DNA of 64,000 nucleotides from Morchella semilibera (lineage: Eukaryota; Ascomycota; Pezizomycetes; Pezizales; Morchellaceae): positions 638,201 through 702,200 of the forward strand of contig CM018608.1 in NCBI GenBank assembly GCA_009192285.1, read 5' to 3'. Every line of letters starts with the position of its first letter. The first letter of the stretch is position 1. Below, piece after piece: positions 12,864-25,714 of the stretch. The translations under genes and the position numbers were made by a program. The notes beneath the pieces are model-generated. The model saw only the letters and a program-made list of their open reading frames with translations. It was not told the DNA's origin and did no database searches.

Positions 12864-13825
12864 TTAGCGACTGATAGACCTCTTGAATACGTCCGATATC
12901 TTTCTTTTTAGTGTGCCAGCTTTCTCAATGGAGCTAAGAGATGCTTTTCTCAATCGGCTCCCCCGCTTTGTTGAGCATGGGATACAATCGGATGATTGTT
13001 GATTGGTATGCTCAGCTTGTTGTTTAATCGACAATAATTGAAGCTGGTAGTCTATTTCAACCATTGAGTAAGGTTGCCGTAAAAAGGAGTATAGAGTGAT
13101 TTCCTCTTGTTCGTTATCAAATGAGGTTCTGTTTGAGCATGCCGAAGGAGGTGGTGTTGGGGGACAAGTCGAATGGCCATAAGAATTAAGTGGGGGAAAC
13201 TGATACAATTGAGCCTCTACAGTCATATCTCTTGGGGAGTTTGGTGCTTTATCGTTAGAGGACGTCTGATGTAGGTAGCTAGGCCCGCAAAACGTGCATG
13301 GGGGTGACCACTGCCTAGGAATGCTCTAAAAGATTTAAGTAAGCAATGGGTATATTCAATAGAAACAAGAAAACTAACCCTTTGTGTATCCTCTAGACTG
13401 GGGAGCTTGTGATCTTCAAGATTTGCCATACCCCACCACGTTTTAGGATTTCCCATGGCAGCACATACACCAAGCTCCTTAAGACTAGTACTGAGCTCAA
13501 ATGCTGGGATTTCTCCATCTTCTTCGTTATATAACATAGGCAAGGAAGAAGGTGATGACACGAGAGGAGTTGGGGGAGGGGCACGAGGCAACTGATTGCC
13601 AAACAAACGACTGCATGACGGGAGATTATCTCTCAAAGGGCATATCCATTCTGATGATGGGCCTGAAAAAGAGCTGCATCTGCTTGACCCATAGTGGGAA
13701 AGATCACTGTCATCTTCCCTGTCAAGGATTGGTATCAGATCATCGTCGTATATCGACGCAGAAAGGGCGTCCAGATCATTCTCGAAATCTCTGGGAAAGT
13801 TTGAGTATTGTTGATATTCTGTCAT
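12864..13825 (-). CDS. Hypothetical protein, two exons
   Basis: I do not recognise this protein. Two exons (13825-13379 and 13325-12864) are joined by a 53-bp GT-AG phase-0 intron and give 302 residues in a single frame. The N-terminal half is acidic and serine-rich (DFENDLDALSAS, then a serine and proline region). A conserved-looking tryptophan-rich patch KTWWGMANLEDHKLPSLED is interrupted by the intron and followed by a CxxC pair (CTFCGP). The C-terminus is basic (KRKISDVFKRSISR). There is no signal peptide or membrane segment. Composition resembles a nuclear or regulatory disordered protein, but that is inference. Reading through the intron would end the protein at 13223, so the splice matters to the model. 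Confidence 0.6.
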
Positions 13826-15773
13826 TTGAAGTAGATTGGAGGGTATTAGAGACTTAATGGGATTGTTGTTTATGGTATGCTTTGCCTCTGAGGAGTGTGA
13901 ATTGTAGATATTTTTTGTCGAGAGAAAGGTGAGGGTTTATAGCTTTTTGTAATGTCTACCTTTCTCGCATCTCACACCCATCTTATTTATCTCCCCAGGG
14001 TATGCAAGGATCTCCGATCCATTTGGCATGCAGCTCTCCCTGTTAATCCTATCCTTAGAAATAAGATTCGTGGGTGGGGACGGATGTGTGGGTGGGCCTC
14101 TTTGATGATATTGGCTTCCGCCACTATGGCCATGGTTCATCGCAAGTCTGTGTATCCCGATATGCTCTTGCATATGCTGGGTGTGTGGGGTAGTTCCCAG
14201 GAAGGAATGGACATCAGGTACCGGATACATGCCGAAACGTAAACAGTATGTTGAGGTTCAGGTCAAACGCGAACCTATGTTTTCCCGGTCTTAAATCCTA
14301 CACTGAGAATCGACGCAAGGAGTCTCAAGAAGCGACTCTAGACGGCGACATATTGGATCCGATCAGTGGCCAACTGAGATATTGCAAGTCTTCCTGTCAT
14401 TTGTGAAAGACCTTCCGGGGGGTTTCTTTGCAGACTCACTTTTGCGGGGTGCACCGAAATGTGAAATTTTGAACAAGACGTCTAGTTTGCGCCTGACGCA
14501 GATCGTTCGCTTATTCCACCTCCAGTTGTGGTTGTCCGAAGCGGTTAGTACATACATGACTCGTCAAATAAATATTTCGCTCATTGGCGTTGTCCAGAAT
14601 AAACGAAACTTATAGGATTACATGTTTCTCATATGATCATGTCGGCTGGCAGCACTGTAAGTGGTTTGTTGTGGAGTGAGCCTGAGTGAAAATCGCTCTT
14701 AAAGTTAAGTCTTCCCTGGAAAGGCTATATACCCGTTATACGTTAGTGAAAACGCTCAACTCCAAGGTATTTATGTGCTTCCCAGGTAGGTATCTAGAAC
14801 CAATTTCGGGTATTAGAGCTGGCTCTATATTCTGGTTATCTGATCTGCGGAAGATGAGTACGGCACCAATCAGGCTACCAGAAAATGGAACGGCTCCTGT
14901 ACTTGCGCAAGGTCTCTAATCGCTATCGCTCTAAAAACCAACTGTTCCAGATCCTAGTCGGCCTGCAATGCTAATCCTCTTGGGTCGCTTTCTGCATTTG
15001 CTTTAAGATCTCACATAATTCTCGATTTCTATATTTGAAGCTTCAGCCCGGGCCACCCGCTGTTATTAGTGCGCCAAACAAGCAAATATAAGCCGCAAAC
15101 ATTTGTGGATTGCGCAATTGCCACGAAGATAATGTCCAAGCGAAAACCACACAGCACCAGAAATAAATCCGAGAGTTCCTCTATTACTTAATCATGTTAG
15201 ACCTGATATAAAGAACCACTTATTAAGTATTTCCATCGGGAACGATCATATATATGAGGAGAGGATTTAAAGATGAATTATTTCGAGCACTGGCCATGAA
15301 CTAGACAAGGCGGCCAATGCACATGCAAGGGATCGGTTGCAATGGGTTATACTGCATACATGTATTCCTGTATCCAGGGATGGACGGATTTGTTTTACTG
15401 TGGCCAAATATATGTAACGATGTTTTCAGGTGCATAAGTTTCATGGAGTGGGGGTCTCGAACACCTTGTGGTCCAGGCCCTCATATGTTAAGTTCTCCTT
15501 CAACATACATATGGCTCCACGGAGCACCTGAACTGAACTCACCCATATATTCTGTTCACTAAATCCACCCTTGTTGTGGTAATAATTGAGGCGGGGGTAA
15601 GCCTAATATAGTATAACGCCCTTTTGATCCATGGGACTTATCCTTTTTGGTATATGTATGTTCCGGTAATTGTAACGCAGTATAATTATAATAGGAGTTG
15701 GACATTTCCCAGTTTAAGTTGAAGCCGGTCGGTAGTTGGATAGCTAAGAGACCTAGTCAGTACATGTAGTTGC

Positions 15774-15843
15774 GGTGAAATTAAGTATTGTCTCTCGCGA
15801 TAACATGGTTGCCAGCGCGGTTGGGACAATACTTAATTTCACC
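15774..15843. repeat. Perfect 19-bp inverted repeat, fold-back element
   Basis: The arms at 15774-15792 and 15825-15843 are exact reverse complements (GGTGAAATTAAGTATTGTC) around a 32-bp centre. The unit could be a tiny fold-back or miniature inverted-repeat element, or a transcribed hairpin. No flanking duplication was recognised. Confidence 0.6.
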
Positions 15844-17849
15844 CCAAGTACCTACATCAAGTATATACTAGAAATCCAGTTTGTTGGTTTAGATTAGATT
15901 GGACTGTTTTAACTCATCATAGTAATCGTTACCCCATATGCATATTACCGGCCCGCAGTTCTGGCGTAAAGAACAAAACGCAAGGTATAATTTTATCGTT
16001 ATAATTGCTAGCTGCGGATACGTTCCTAGGACCAGTCCGGGGGACGGACGGAATCCGACCTTCAATATTAGTATTGAAGAAGTACAAGTAAGTAGCTAAA
16101 TATTACCTAAATGTAGATATGAATTCTAGAGTGATTAGCATGGGTCCTTCCATGATATGAGCTCGATACTCCTACGTACCTGTACCCGTACATGTGGGTA
16201 TGTTTAAACATCAATGGTACACCCCATCTGCGCTAGCTAGAGTACTGCATGTACCCTAGAGTCCAGCATAATATGTCGGGTACGTTCATAATACGGCGAC
16301 CAAGGTATATCACAGACATTGGATATTTTCTCAACAGATGTGTTTGAAGATGCTAATATGCGTAAACAGAGAGCAGCAGTACCATGACGTCTGCTGGTTG
16401 TACAATATGTACTTGATATCTGGTGGTACGGTACACATCGCAAACGGAAAACACCGGACAAGTTCCAGTTCCGGGATGATTACACCTAGATCTTGTTATT
16501 ATTAACGACGTCGAGTATTACTGTCGTGGCTGTATCTAATCGTATACTACATGTACTTGGCTTACGTGTGCACGCATTGGTAGACCTGTTAAACACAATG
16601 AACCAAAGATAAGTAGAGATGAGGACGTACATTGCCCGAAAGTTAGAAGGTATTCTGGAGAACTTGATTAATCGAAGCTAATCATCATCAGATATCTACT
16701 TCAAAGTGGTAGGAGGATCGACTAGCTATTCCACTAACAGGACGCCCTCATTCACAGTACAAGCACACATAATCAACCGCCCCTCTCTCGAGTATCTTAC
16801 TCCGTATCTTACTCCGACCCTTCAATCTATTCCGGCAATACGGGTGAAGATAAAAATAAGTAGGGAGCGAGATTATTCCTCAGTGTCGAAACATGTGTGA
16901 TAATAATAGTTGTTTAAACAGGTTTCAAACTCGCCCCGGGCTGGACTCCGTTTTTCCTCCTCCCCGTTCATTTCCCACCTATTGCGACAATTCAATATGA
17001 GATTAGATTTAAGTGGTGAATAATCTACACTTTCAAATCACTCAAAGCTTAAGGCAGTTTCATTTTGCTTACGTCTTGGCCAGCCGAGCTATGTCGTTGC
17101 TTCGGCCTCCGAACGATTCCAGACGGGCGGTTACATACTATGTTAACTACAAGTTATATCGGCCTGTCAGAAACTTTATATTTCGTGTACTCTGGAGGGG
17201 GTCGGCCCATATAGTTATGGCACCCCAGCTTGATAACCTGGAACATATTTCTTTCATGTTGAACGAAAGTTTTGCATGCAGGTTCCAACTGAGAGAAGAC
17301 ACCAGGAAAAGTGATCGCGCATATCGGCCCATAGCAGAGCGCATCAATCATAGTAATGAGAATGGGATCGACCACTAATTAAGGCAACCTTCATAGAACC
17401 CAATATAGTCAGCCTCCTCCCCCGGGTTAGAACATGATTAATTGGTTTAATGGATGGGACTTGTGGAGAATCAATGCCAAATATTTGTTGACTTTTATAG
17501 ATTCTAACCAACACCTATTGGTTGGATGTAAATACATGTTAGGCACAGTTTACAATTGTACCTCGCAGTATTTACCATTTATTTATGTAAGTACGCCTAA
17601 TTATAACCGATTAAGAATATTGTCTACATATTGATATGACTGGTAAGCTCTAGCAAAACTATTTATTTGATAATAGACCTCGCAAGACTGGTTAACTAGA
17701 GACGGTGAAGGTAAGTCTGCCCAACAATACCAGAATGATGTCTTAAATCCATTGTGGTCGCTGAATGCCATAGACCTTCCGTCATCGCACTAGTGCTTTC
17801 ACCATAATTGAGAGTATCTTTCAACGTTGCCCAAGCCGAAAAGCATTTA

Positions 17850-17942
17850 CTAACAGATCCCGTTATCTCCTTTATCAAATAATGGATCTCCCAAACAAAT
17901 TTAATTCCTTTATTATAGGGGGGTCAGCACTTACAAACTAAG
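17850..17942. repeat. Dispersed repeat, copy A (partner at 56587-56680)
   Basis: About 93 bp match the stretch at 56587-56680 at roughly 90 percent identity by eye, including CTAACAGATCCCGTTATCTC and the end TATAGGGGGGTCAGCA. This copy keeps the right terminus but shows no matching left inverted terminus, so it looks truncated. Confidence 0.7.
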
Positions 17943-18072
17943 AGATAATAATATCTGCAGTGTGAGTACGCAAGATATGTGCTTTGAACCAATGGCTGTT
18001 TGGTAGTCGAGATGGGGTACACCTCTCAGCATTAATCAGCCCCCAGATACCTCTGTAGAGGCGTGGGTATGA

Positions 18073-18080
18073 TATAAATA
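18073..18080 (+). promoter_or_regulatory. TATA box of the AA11 gene
   Basis: TATAAATA lies 65 bp upstream of the chosen ATG of the AA11 gene, a usual TATA-to-start distance for a strongly transcribed fungal gene with a short leader. Confidence 0.5.
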
Positions 18081-18144
18081 ATAAAGGGTGGCCACATAAT
18101 CGAAATATTATGAGAGAAAAGGCGGTTCTTATTTATTGAAAAGA

Positions 18145-19185
18145 ATGACACTCCCGTGTATTCTCCTAGGTCTACTTCTAGCCGCGAGCACTGCGACAGC
18201 GCATGTAATCATGTCCGACCCGCCACCGATCCGCTACGATAACAACCCCTACACAGCTCTAGGTGATGAAGACTGGGAATACTTTTCCCCGCTTGAGTCA
18301 GGGGGTGAAGACTTCCCTTGCAAAGGGCACCATAAGGATATGGGAACTCTTGGTGGGCACCCTGTAGCAGACTATGTCGCTGGAGGAACTTATAATATCA
18401 GGTAAATTTATAGCGCTACCTCCAAATCGAAGGGTCTCTGAGTGCGTGCTTACTATCTAAATAGGTTAGAAGGAAAGTCAAACCACGGGGGGGGGTCATG
18501 TCAGATCGCATTAAGCCATGATAATGGTGATTCCTTCAGTGTCATCAAATCTTACATTGGCGACTGTCCCAAAACCGATAACTCCAGCGAGCAATTATTC
18601 AGTTTCACAGTACCTGATGGTACTCCAGCTGGCGATGCGCTTCTATCATGGTATAAAATTCCCATGTATGTTGATCCTAGTATAATCTTACTAACATTCC
18701 ATAGGTCCTGGTTTAACAAAATAGGCAACCGTGAGATGTACATGAATTGCGCCGTTGTTACAATTAGCAGCCACAGCAAAAAGAGATATCGACCCAGAGA
18801 ATCTGTGTACCCTCGTACTATCCTACCAAGCCTATTTGTAGCGAATATACGACCCGGATGTAGTACTGTGGAATTCTACGATGTAGCTTTCCCGTCTCCA
18901 GGAAGGGACGTCACATATGGACTGAATGGAACCCCAGGTGTTCCGGTGGGCGATTGCGGACCGATAGGTATATGGTCCAACGAAACCACTACAGAAGATC
19001 CCACCAGTAATGACGGTGACGGTACCAGTAATACCGATATTGCTTCTTCCTCGACCGCTCTTAGAACTATAGATGCACCTAGAGGTGACAACGGCGCATC
19101 TAGAGGGGCCCTAGGCACCAACTTTCCATCGACGTGGTGTTTGCTAGGGGTTATAATTCTTTGTGCTTGTGCCCAAGACTTGTGA
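18145..19185 (+). CDS. AA11-family lytic polysaccharide monooxygenase
   Basis: This is a secreted copper-dependent monooxygenase. AA11 enzymes oxidatively cleave chitin. Exons are 18145-18401, 18465-18650 and 18705-19185, with introns of 63 and 54 bp, giving 307 residues. A signal peptide of 19 residues ends TATA, leaving His20 as the mature N-terminus (HVIMSDPPP), as the copper histidine brace requires. The second brace histidine is His93 in SNHGGGSCQ. The AA11 blocks DFPCKG, GGGSCQ and WFNKIGNREMYMNC are all present. After the catalytic domain comes a Ser/Thr/Asp-rich tail and a hydrophobic C-terminus (WCLLGVIILCACA) that looks like a GPI-anchor signal, so the enzyme may be held at the cell surface. 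A TTG triplet in frame upstream (18136) is not the start. Between MSDPPP and DFPCKG the spacing differs somewhat from the classical AA11 enzymes I know. Confidence 0.88.
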
Positions 19186-21292
19186 AATTGAGTAAATATC
19201 TGCCCCCCCCCTTAGGTATATATAAACTGATTGGCTAGGCGTTCTTGTATTTTTTATTAGACATATTTTCTTGCTTTTCTTAGAGTCGTTCTTAGACCGT
19301 CAATATACGCGATAGAAAAGTTGAATCTATGAAATTTATGTTACCAAGGTGGGGCGGAAGTTTAAGTTTACACTTCATGTTACAACCTATATCAATTAGA
19401 TGCATCATCATAAAACAGTACTCTAGCTAGAATACACGTTATACCCGGGTCCATAGTGTTCACTACCGTGACCAGAGATATATCCTCCTATGCCCGAAGG
19501 CCTATGGTAATATTGAAGTTAAGGGAGTGTATATTATATATGGATCAAGCAAATCTAGCGAGTAAATAGTACTCTGCAGAGTTAAATCATATGATTATCC
19601 CGCCTAGTCACAGCTAGAGTTAATTAATTGTAAATCTTTCGTGAGTGAGGACTCATAACTAATTTTTCTTTAGCACTCTCCACAGAGTACTGTACTGGAT
19701 AACTGGTGAGCATGATGAGGTTTCGAAACTTCAGACGTTTTTTTTATCTAGTTCCGATTGATACCTTGTGACTCACAGAACCTTTCTTACCTAAGTACTT
19801 ATCTCAGCATACCCTAGCTAACCATATTTGTATAAGATATCCTTGATAGATGAGGATCAAGGCGGGCTCTTTCCCCGACATTAAAACTTATTTCTCCTAC
19901 ATAATAAATGTTGAAAATCAGCTAGATAGGGACTCGGGGGCAAAACGATCCGAACGGCATTAATGAAGCGGACTCGTGGATCGTATGGTCAATTATAAGC
20001 CAAATGTCAGTTCGGTCCTGATAGGTCTAGGACGTACTCGTACCCGTACTTAACAAACAGTGGTAGTGGCGTCCATAAACCCTCATAATTGGCCAATTGA
20101 CCGCGCTAGTGTTTGGGAGGAGGATAAACTTGCTAGAGTAGGTTAAGTTAAAATAAATGGTGACTTCTCAGATCTTCAGCCCCCCCCCCCCGGTGTCGTC
20201 TGGGTGTTTGCCACAAAGTCTCGGCGCCCCGGAAAATCTTCTGAGTGGCTGTAAAGCTCTCTAGCGAGTAATATACACTCAGTTTAGTCGTGGTCCTAAA
20301 AAGCCGCGAGATCGGGAGATAGGGCGCGAGGGCAGTGGTTGAAAAGTCAACTTATAGTATCTGGAGGTTTTTTGCCCCAACGAATCCACTCTTTTAGATA
20401 GTATAGATGTATATCCTGACTAGCTATTAAGGGTAAGGGTGGATCCTTGGCCCCGTAAAACTATCAAGAGTCAAGACTTTCGCAGAAATATCCCCTTTTT
20501 GGTCCGCGGACTTTTGTTCATGTTAAATTATCGATCCCTGTGAACTGATCATGACCGCGAACGTGAGACTTGATCCTCCTTTTGTTGTCTAACTCACTAA
20601 TTGTATGCAGCCTACGCGAGACTTGATTGACATAACAAGGGGTTAATTGCGATTGTCTAATGTATGTAAGTACCAAACAATACATGTAATCCTAGGCACT
20701 TGGGTTGGCTATGCCCGGGAGCAGCGCATATTACAACAGGCCGGAGCAAATGTTGGCGAGTGATAGACTGTGAATACACATCTTGGTATTAGCGCCGGAG
20801 TAGCGTGTATATATACTCTGCCATATTAGACCCTTTGCGCAAAGACCCCAGAGTCTCCCCGGTAACAGCTAATTAGTACCTACGTACCCTCCTACTGACT
20901 AATCACACAAGTAGAAAAAGACCCTGGAGCCTTCTGCGTAAAGAGCCTAATAGCTTATATTCTTTTTCTCTCCCTTTTGTGAAAGAGGAGCCTAGCTCGA
21001 GGGGGGGGTGTGGGGGAGCGCTTGCAATTGCTCGTCGATTCTTCAGCGCCAATCTCTAGGGGAAAACCACACCGGATCTGGCCCCCAACAAGCCTCAAAG
21101 CTACGTGATAGAGATTTGGGGATCATGTACCTATCATGAACATGCACCCTTTGTCGGGAATCTAGATAAACTTATCTGGTCATACATATCTATAGAGCGT
21201 TAGATACTGTCACTTGTATCATAGCCAATGATTATCTTGGGATAGGCGAATTCGAGTGGTCACTAGTTATTAATATTTTCAATACGACCAGC

Positions 21293-22202
21293 TTAGGTCC
21301 CGTTTGGAAATGGGGTCGACTTGTGGCGAACGACTATCATCCGTGAAATTAAGCCGATCCACCAGAATTGTGATCATATCAGGGTCCCGCTCACCCTTCA
21401 GTTTTTCGGAATTGTTGCGCCGAGATCGATCTTGCTGCTCAGAGAACCTATTTATGAATCAGTAATTGTTATTGGTTAGGGTTAACTTGTTGGGGTTTAA
21501 CTCTTGAAACTTCATGAGAACAGAGAGATCGAGAGGGTCGTTGTTAGAACTTTTGAGGAGCTAATTCACTAGTGTAAAAAAATGTTAAGAGTTAAAAGTA
21601 CGCACTAAGTGCGGAACCTCAGTTGTCCTAACCGAAATCCTTACCCCACGCACATTTTGACTTAACAACGCCTAAATACACCCAAATACCTCAACCCAAA
21701 ATACTTTCTAGGTGGAGCTTCGAGTATATATCCCCTCTATTATTGCCTAGAATGCATCTAGAGATGTCTGGATACTAAAGGTTTGCTTTATAGGGAAGAA
21801 GTCACTGCAAGGTAGTAAAAATAAACAATAAGAATCTAAACGCTCATATTAACCCGGAAATAACCTGATGGGGCATGTAACCATCTGGTTATCACTTTCC
21901 GACACCCTGAGTACATGTGCGCATGCATCATCGCAGAACCTTCTATATACATACCCGCTTACCACCATAAGAACAAAAAAATTCAGTTGCCCAGGGTAGG
22001 GATGATTTGTATGGAGTGGCGATGATCTCTCCTGCGAATCATCCCTGTTTCTGTCACTTGCATTTTCTGGTTCTTTTCGTGGTAAACGGGTACAATCGGT
22101 ACGCACACCTGGTTAACTACATGTAACTCTTCTCGTCCTCTCTCTCCACCACTAACACTTTGGATAACTTCATTACAACGCCTTCAACCAAACGGGCCCT
22201 AA
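21293..22202. mobile_element. Putative non-autonomous DNA transposon (910 bp)
   Basis: The ends are inverted: 21293-21307 reads TTAGGTCCCGTTTGG and 22188-22202 is the reverse complement of TTAGGGCCCGTTTGG, with one mismatch in 15. Terminal repeats of the GGGCCCGTTTGG type are common in hAT- and PIF-like DNA transposons. No transposase ORF lies inside, and no clear target-site duplication is visible, so it would be a non-autonomous or degraded copy. Confidence 0.45.
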
Positions 22203-22545
22203 AAAAGAATCAACGATCATGCACATTATCGTGCGTGTACCTTCTACCTTGTTAGCGATGCTGAATGGAGACTCAGCTGTAACAAGATATTTAGATTAAT
22301 TTAGTGGCCATGATCAAGGAGAGCCTTCGCCTAAACCCTGCAGCCCCCGGCGACGTCCAAAGGGTCGTGCCGGAATTCGAAGGCCAGGGGTGGGGGTAAA
22401 TGGCATCAGATCTATCTTCCAGAAATACAAGTGGAGTACATGTATATTATTGATATCCATTGTATATACAACCCAGACTTCAGCTGATCAGAGATACCTT
22501 TAGTCTCGGACCCATCCCTACGATACGGGCAGCTTGCTGTAGTTA

Positions 22546-22640
22546 ATTACCATAAGCTAGGATGCCATATCTCCCGAACTTCAGTGCGGGATGTTAAGCA
22601 GCATCAGCATGCAGAGTCCCTTAGGCCGGTGGTATATTTG
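22546..22640 (+). pseudogene. Possible degenerate 5S rRNA relic
   Basis: The order ACCATA, GGATGC, a CCCG...CGGG helix, GTTAAGCAGCATC resembles the first half of fungal 5S rRNA: helix II would pair GATGC with GCATC, and GTTAAGC matches the conserved loop. The second half (the TAGTAGTTGGGTGGG region) is not recognisable, so this is at best a decayed copy. Confidence 0.25.
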
Positions 22641-23401
22641 ATTTAGACGGAGAGACTATATATTGCGAAGCAAAGCACGATAGTCATACCGTTTGAAATG
22701 GAAATAAAGCTGGTCATACTATATTATCACGAACATTTTGGCCCTCTATGAAAGGAATACTAGGTCGTATTGGTAAATCTCTTGCTAGAACTACCATGTT
22801 AGGTTCGTCAAAGGGGAATAGCAATATATAGGAAACTATCAAAATTTGCTCCGCATCTATCTTATATAAACTTCTAGATTGTGCTTATAGCTTTCGATAG
22901 GCTTTTGACAGCTCATTTGATGCGTTTACTCTAAGTTCACAAGTGATGATATAGGATTGGTATTCAGGCCCTAGATCAAAGGGCATCGCTAAGTGTTAGT
23001 ATTTTAAAATCTAAGACATATAGAAGCTATGGAGACTTTGCTTTGCCGCGCCCAACCACCTTTAATTACTTTCCCAAGACATAACTAATGTACTTATATT
23101 GTGAGCATACATCTATGGCTTGAGCTGATCCGTGAAAGCCAAGTATTCATAGGCCGATCGAGCCATGGTTTGACTCTGCCAATCAAGCCCGGATCGTGGT
23201 CCACAGATTAAGTATTAGCTACAAACAATTATTAATCAGTTATCGTTTTTCCTAAAGCTTTGCGCGGGTCACGACCATGATCGTGCGAACAAACCCGATG
23301 GATTCTATATGGTTAGCCAATGAAGATTGTTCCATTGATTTGCAATATTTGCATTGAAAGCGAAATAATTTATCTATATGTGGCATTTGGAGCCGAATAT
23401 C

Positions 23402-23885
23402 GTGTACGTACATGTAGGTACAAGTTACAAGTATATGTATAGAATACATGTACCTCGCAACAGTACATGTAGGTACGTACTTAGGTACATGTATGTATAT
23501 ATTGTACCATACGCCATGATTCCGAACAGGAATTGATTGTAATCAAACTCGTACAAAAGAGAGCACACCGCAAAATAGCAAGCTCTTACTGGCTACAGAC
23601 CACCTGCCAAAGTTCTTTGGCTTCAAACAGCCGCGGGAGTGCTAGAAGGAGGCGTCGCTGCTTCATGTGGTGCAGTCTTACAGATCTTTCAGGGTGGCGA
23701 AAGAGTCCTTTATTTACAAATCCCTGTAGCTGTACGTACATGTACTTACATGTATGTAGAGTACATACTAGGAAGGCCCGAGCTTGTATCCGTCAATTGA
23801 TACATGATGTACCTACAAGTACTAATGTACATGTATGTACCTTTCTAACCCGTATGTACATGTACTTGTGATAATACATGTATCA
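23402..23885. repeat. Cluster of TACATGTA palindromes
   Basis: About ten copies of the 8-bp palindrome TACATGTA, often joined to GTAC or GGTAC, lie within about 480 bp, with a gap in the middle. The region carries no credible gene. Confidence 0.8.
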
Positions 23886-25714
23886 ATACTTGATCGATAG
23901 GCTCAACAGTGGCTTTTCTTTAACTTTATTACAGATGACTCACAATATTCAGGTGGATATGTCGATACCTGTAGAGTAAAACATATGCATCCATGTTATC
24001 TATGGCTCCTGGAGTTGATCTCATGAAGCATTTCAAACAAAAATTGCCACCACAATTAAGAAGAGTTTGCATGTGACTCTCAGTACGGTGTTTCGCTTGC
24101 CTCGCCGAGTGAGATCCTGTGCATACATGTATATGTCTATACTTCATTTTATTAGCTAGAACCGCGGACTCATACATAGATACGTCGTGCTCTCTATCAT
24201 GTACCCTATGCGCCACCAGCTTGAGAGCGTTCTTATTGTCAATCCAGGCTGTTTGACTGGTTATCTGTCTCACTCACACCATCCACTTAGTTACACTATC
24301 TATTAACCAACACTGACTGATTCATTTATGGACGTGTCAATGGTGGCTGACAGCCACGGATAATCCCTACAATAATGAAAAATGTCAGTGTAGTGTGTGA
24401 TGTACCAACTCTACATCCTCAGCGGCAGCTAAGGGCGGTTATGACCAATCTATATATAATATGCCGCATGTATATATTCACAGCTAACATTACTCTCTGG
24501 TTAAATAATCATATGCAGTTAGTGTGCCTCTATTTCACACAAAAGAAGAAATATAGCACCAATCAAGTTCTCAGGAGGATTGTTTAAACTCTTCCTTATC
24601 GGAAAACCCCTTTGCCATCCCAAAGTCGATACAAACCCTGGTTCGATTTAAATGACGGTTTCAAAGCCCTGTGCAGTATCACGCGGGGCCTGGTCAAACC
24701 TGCAGATTGCGGTGTCAGGAGGGTCCCGGTGGAAAAGTCACTAAGCCACGCAAAGATGGGAACTTCACTGGTATTATTTATATTTTTGAGGCCTGGCGAA
24801 GGAACGGCACGGCGATGAAATTTTTTTTTGACGGCAGAATACATAAAACAAGCCTTTTTAACATTGTAGTATAGTGGCTAGTGAGCCCTGTTTTCCCGCT
24901 GGTGCCACTAGAGACGTTGGGACCTTCCAAGCACATTAAAAAAGTTGTATGACGGGCCAGGGCCGACTGCATCGTCAGGGTCCTTGTGTCCCTACATAGA
25001 GAAAACCATCATAGGGACAAATCCAGATATCGACCACGGCCACTCGCGATCACCGACAGCACGGCTGAAGCCAGATGACGTCATTTTAAGCACTCTCTAG
25101 TATAAAATGGGAAAAGAGCAACGGGACAAGGTTGTCCCTGTCCATCCTTGGCTGGCCCCACCAGCCACAGCAGGTTGTGCGATCAAGTAACTTCTCGACC
25201 TGAAGTCAGGATCGGAGAAGGTTCTACAGGAACTTGGAATGGCCCAGACATTTTTTTGGGAAGTTAGGCCTGTCAACAAGCCTTGACCCGGCCACCGAGA
25301 AGGGAAAGGGAGAAAGCCCCACTGACTCCTCCCCTCCTAGATGTTATTGAGACTGGAACCGCTGGATGGTTTAAAGCTGGCCATCCGACGAAATTTCCCC
25401 CTCCCGCTGCTCTGGAAACCGTTTTTCGTCATTATGAGGTTTCTTCTTGGAACCTGTACCAATATCCCGCAATAACTCGCTTCTCATACACTTTCCAGCA
25501 TAGTGAAGGATAGCTGCCTTCCTTCTCTTGTCGTCCCGGATTAATTATTCATTTTTTCCCGAATTCGTTAATCCGGCCATCCTATCCCCATCTTTCAACG
25601 GATCCTCCCACACACCTCAATTCCCATCCGATCTGGGATCGAACTCACCATCCTTGTACCCATCCGAAACCATAGAACTTACATACCCGTTCTACACCCC
25701 GCACTGTTCAGCCA

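Larger units (their letters stand above)
13826..18072. other. Long AT-rich spacer with a fold-back repeat
   Basis: No gene model could be supported across about 4.2 kb. It holds a perfect 19-bp inverted repeat (15774-15843), part of a dispersed repeat (17850-17942) and a few TACATGTA palindromes. ORFs here are short and overlap on both strands without family motifs. Confidence 0.5.
19186..25714. other. 6.5-kb gene-free spacer
   Basis: No coding exon was supported. The stretch holds a transposon-like unit with 15-bp inverted ends (21293-22202), a weak 5S rRNA-like relic (about 22546-22640) and a cluster of TACATGTA palindromes (23402-23885). A GC-richer part (24600-25700) leads into the transcription factor gene and probably includes its promoter and 5' UTR. 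C or G runs occur at 19203, 20180 and 21001. Confidence 0.5.
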
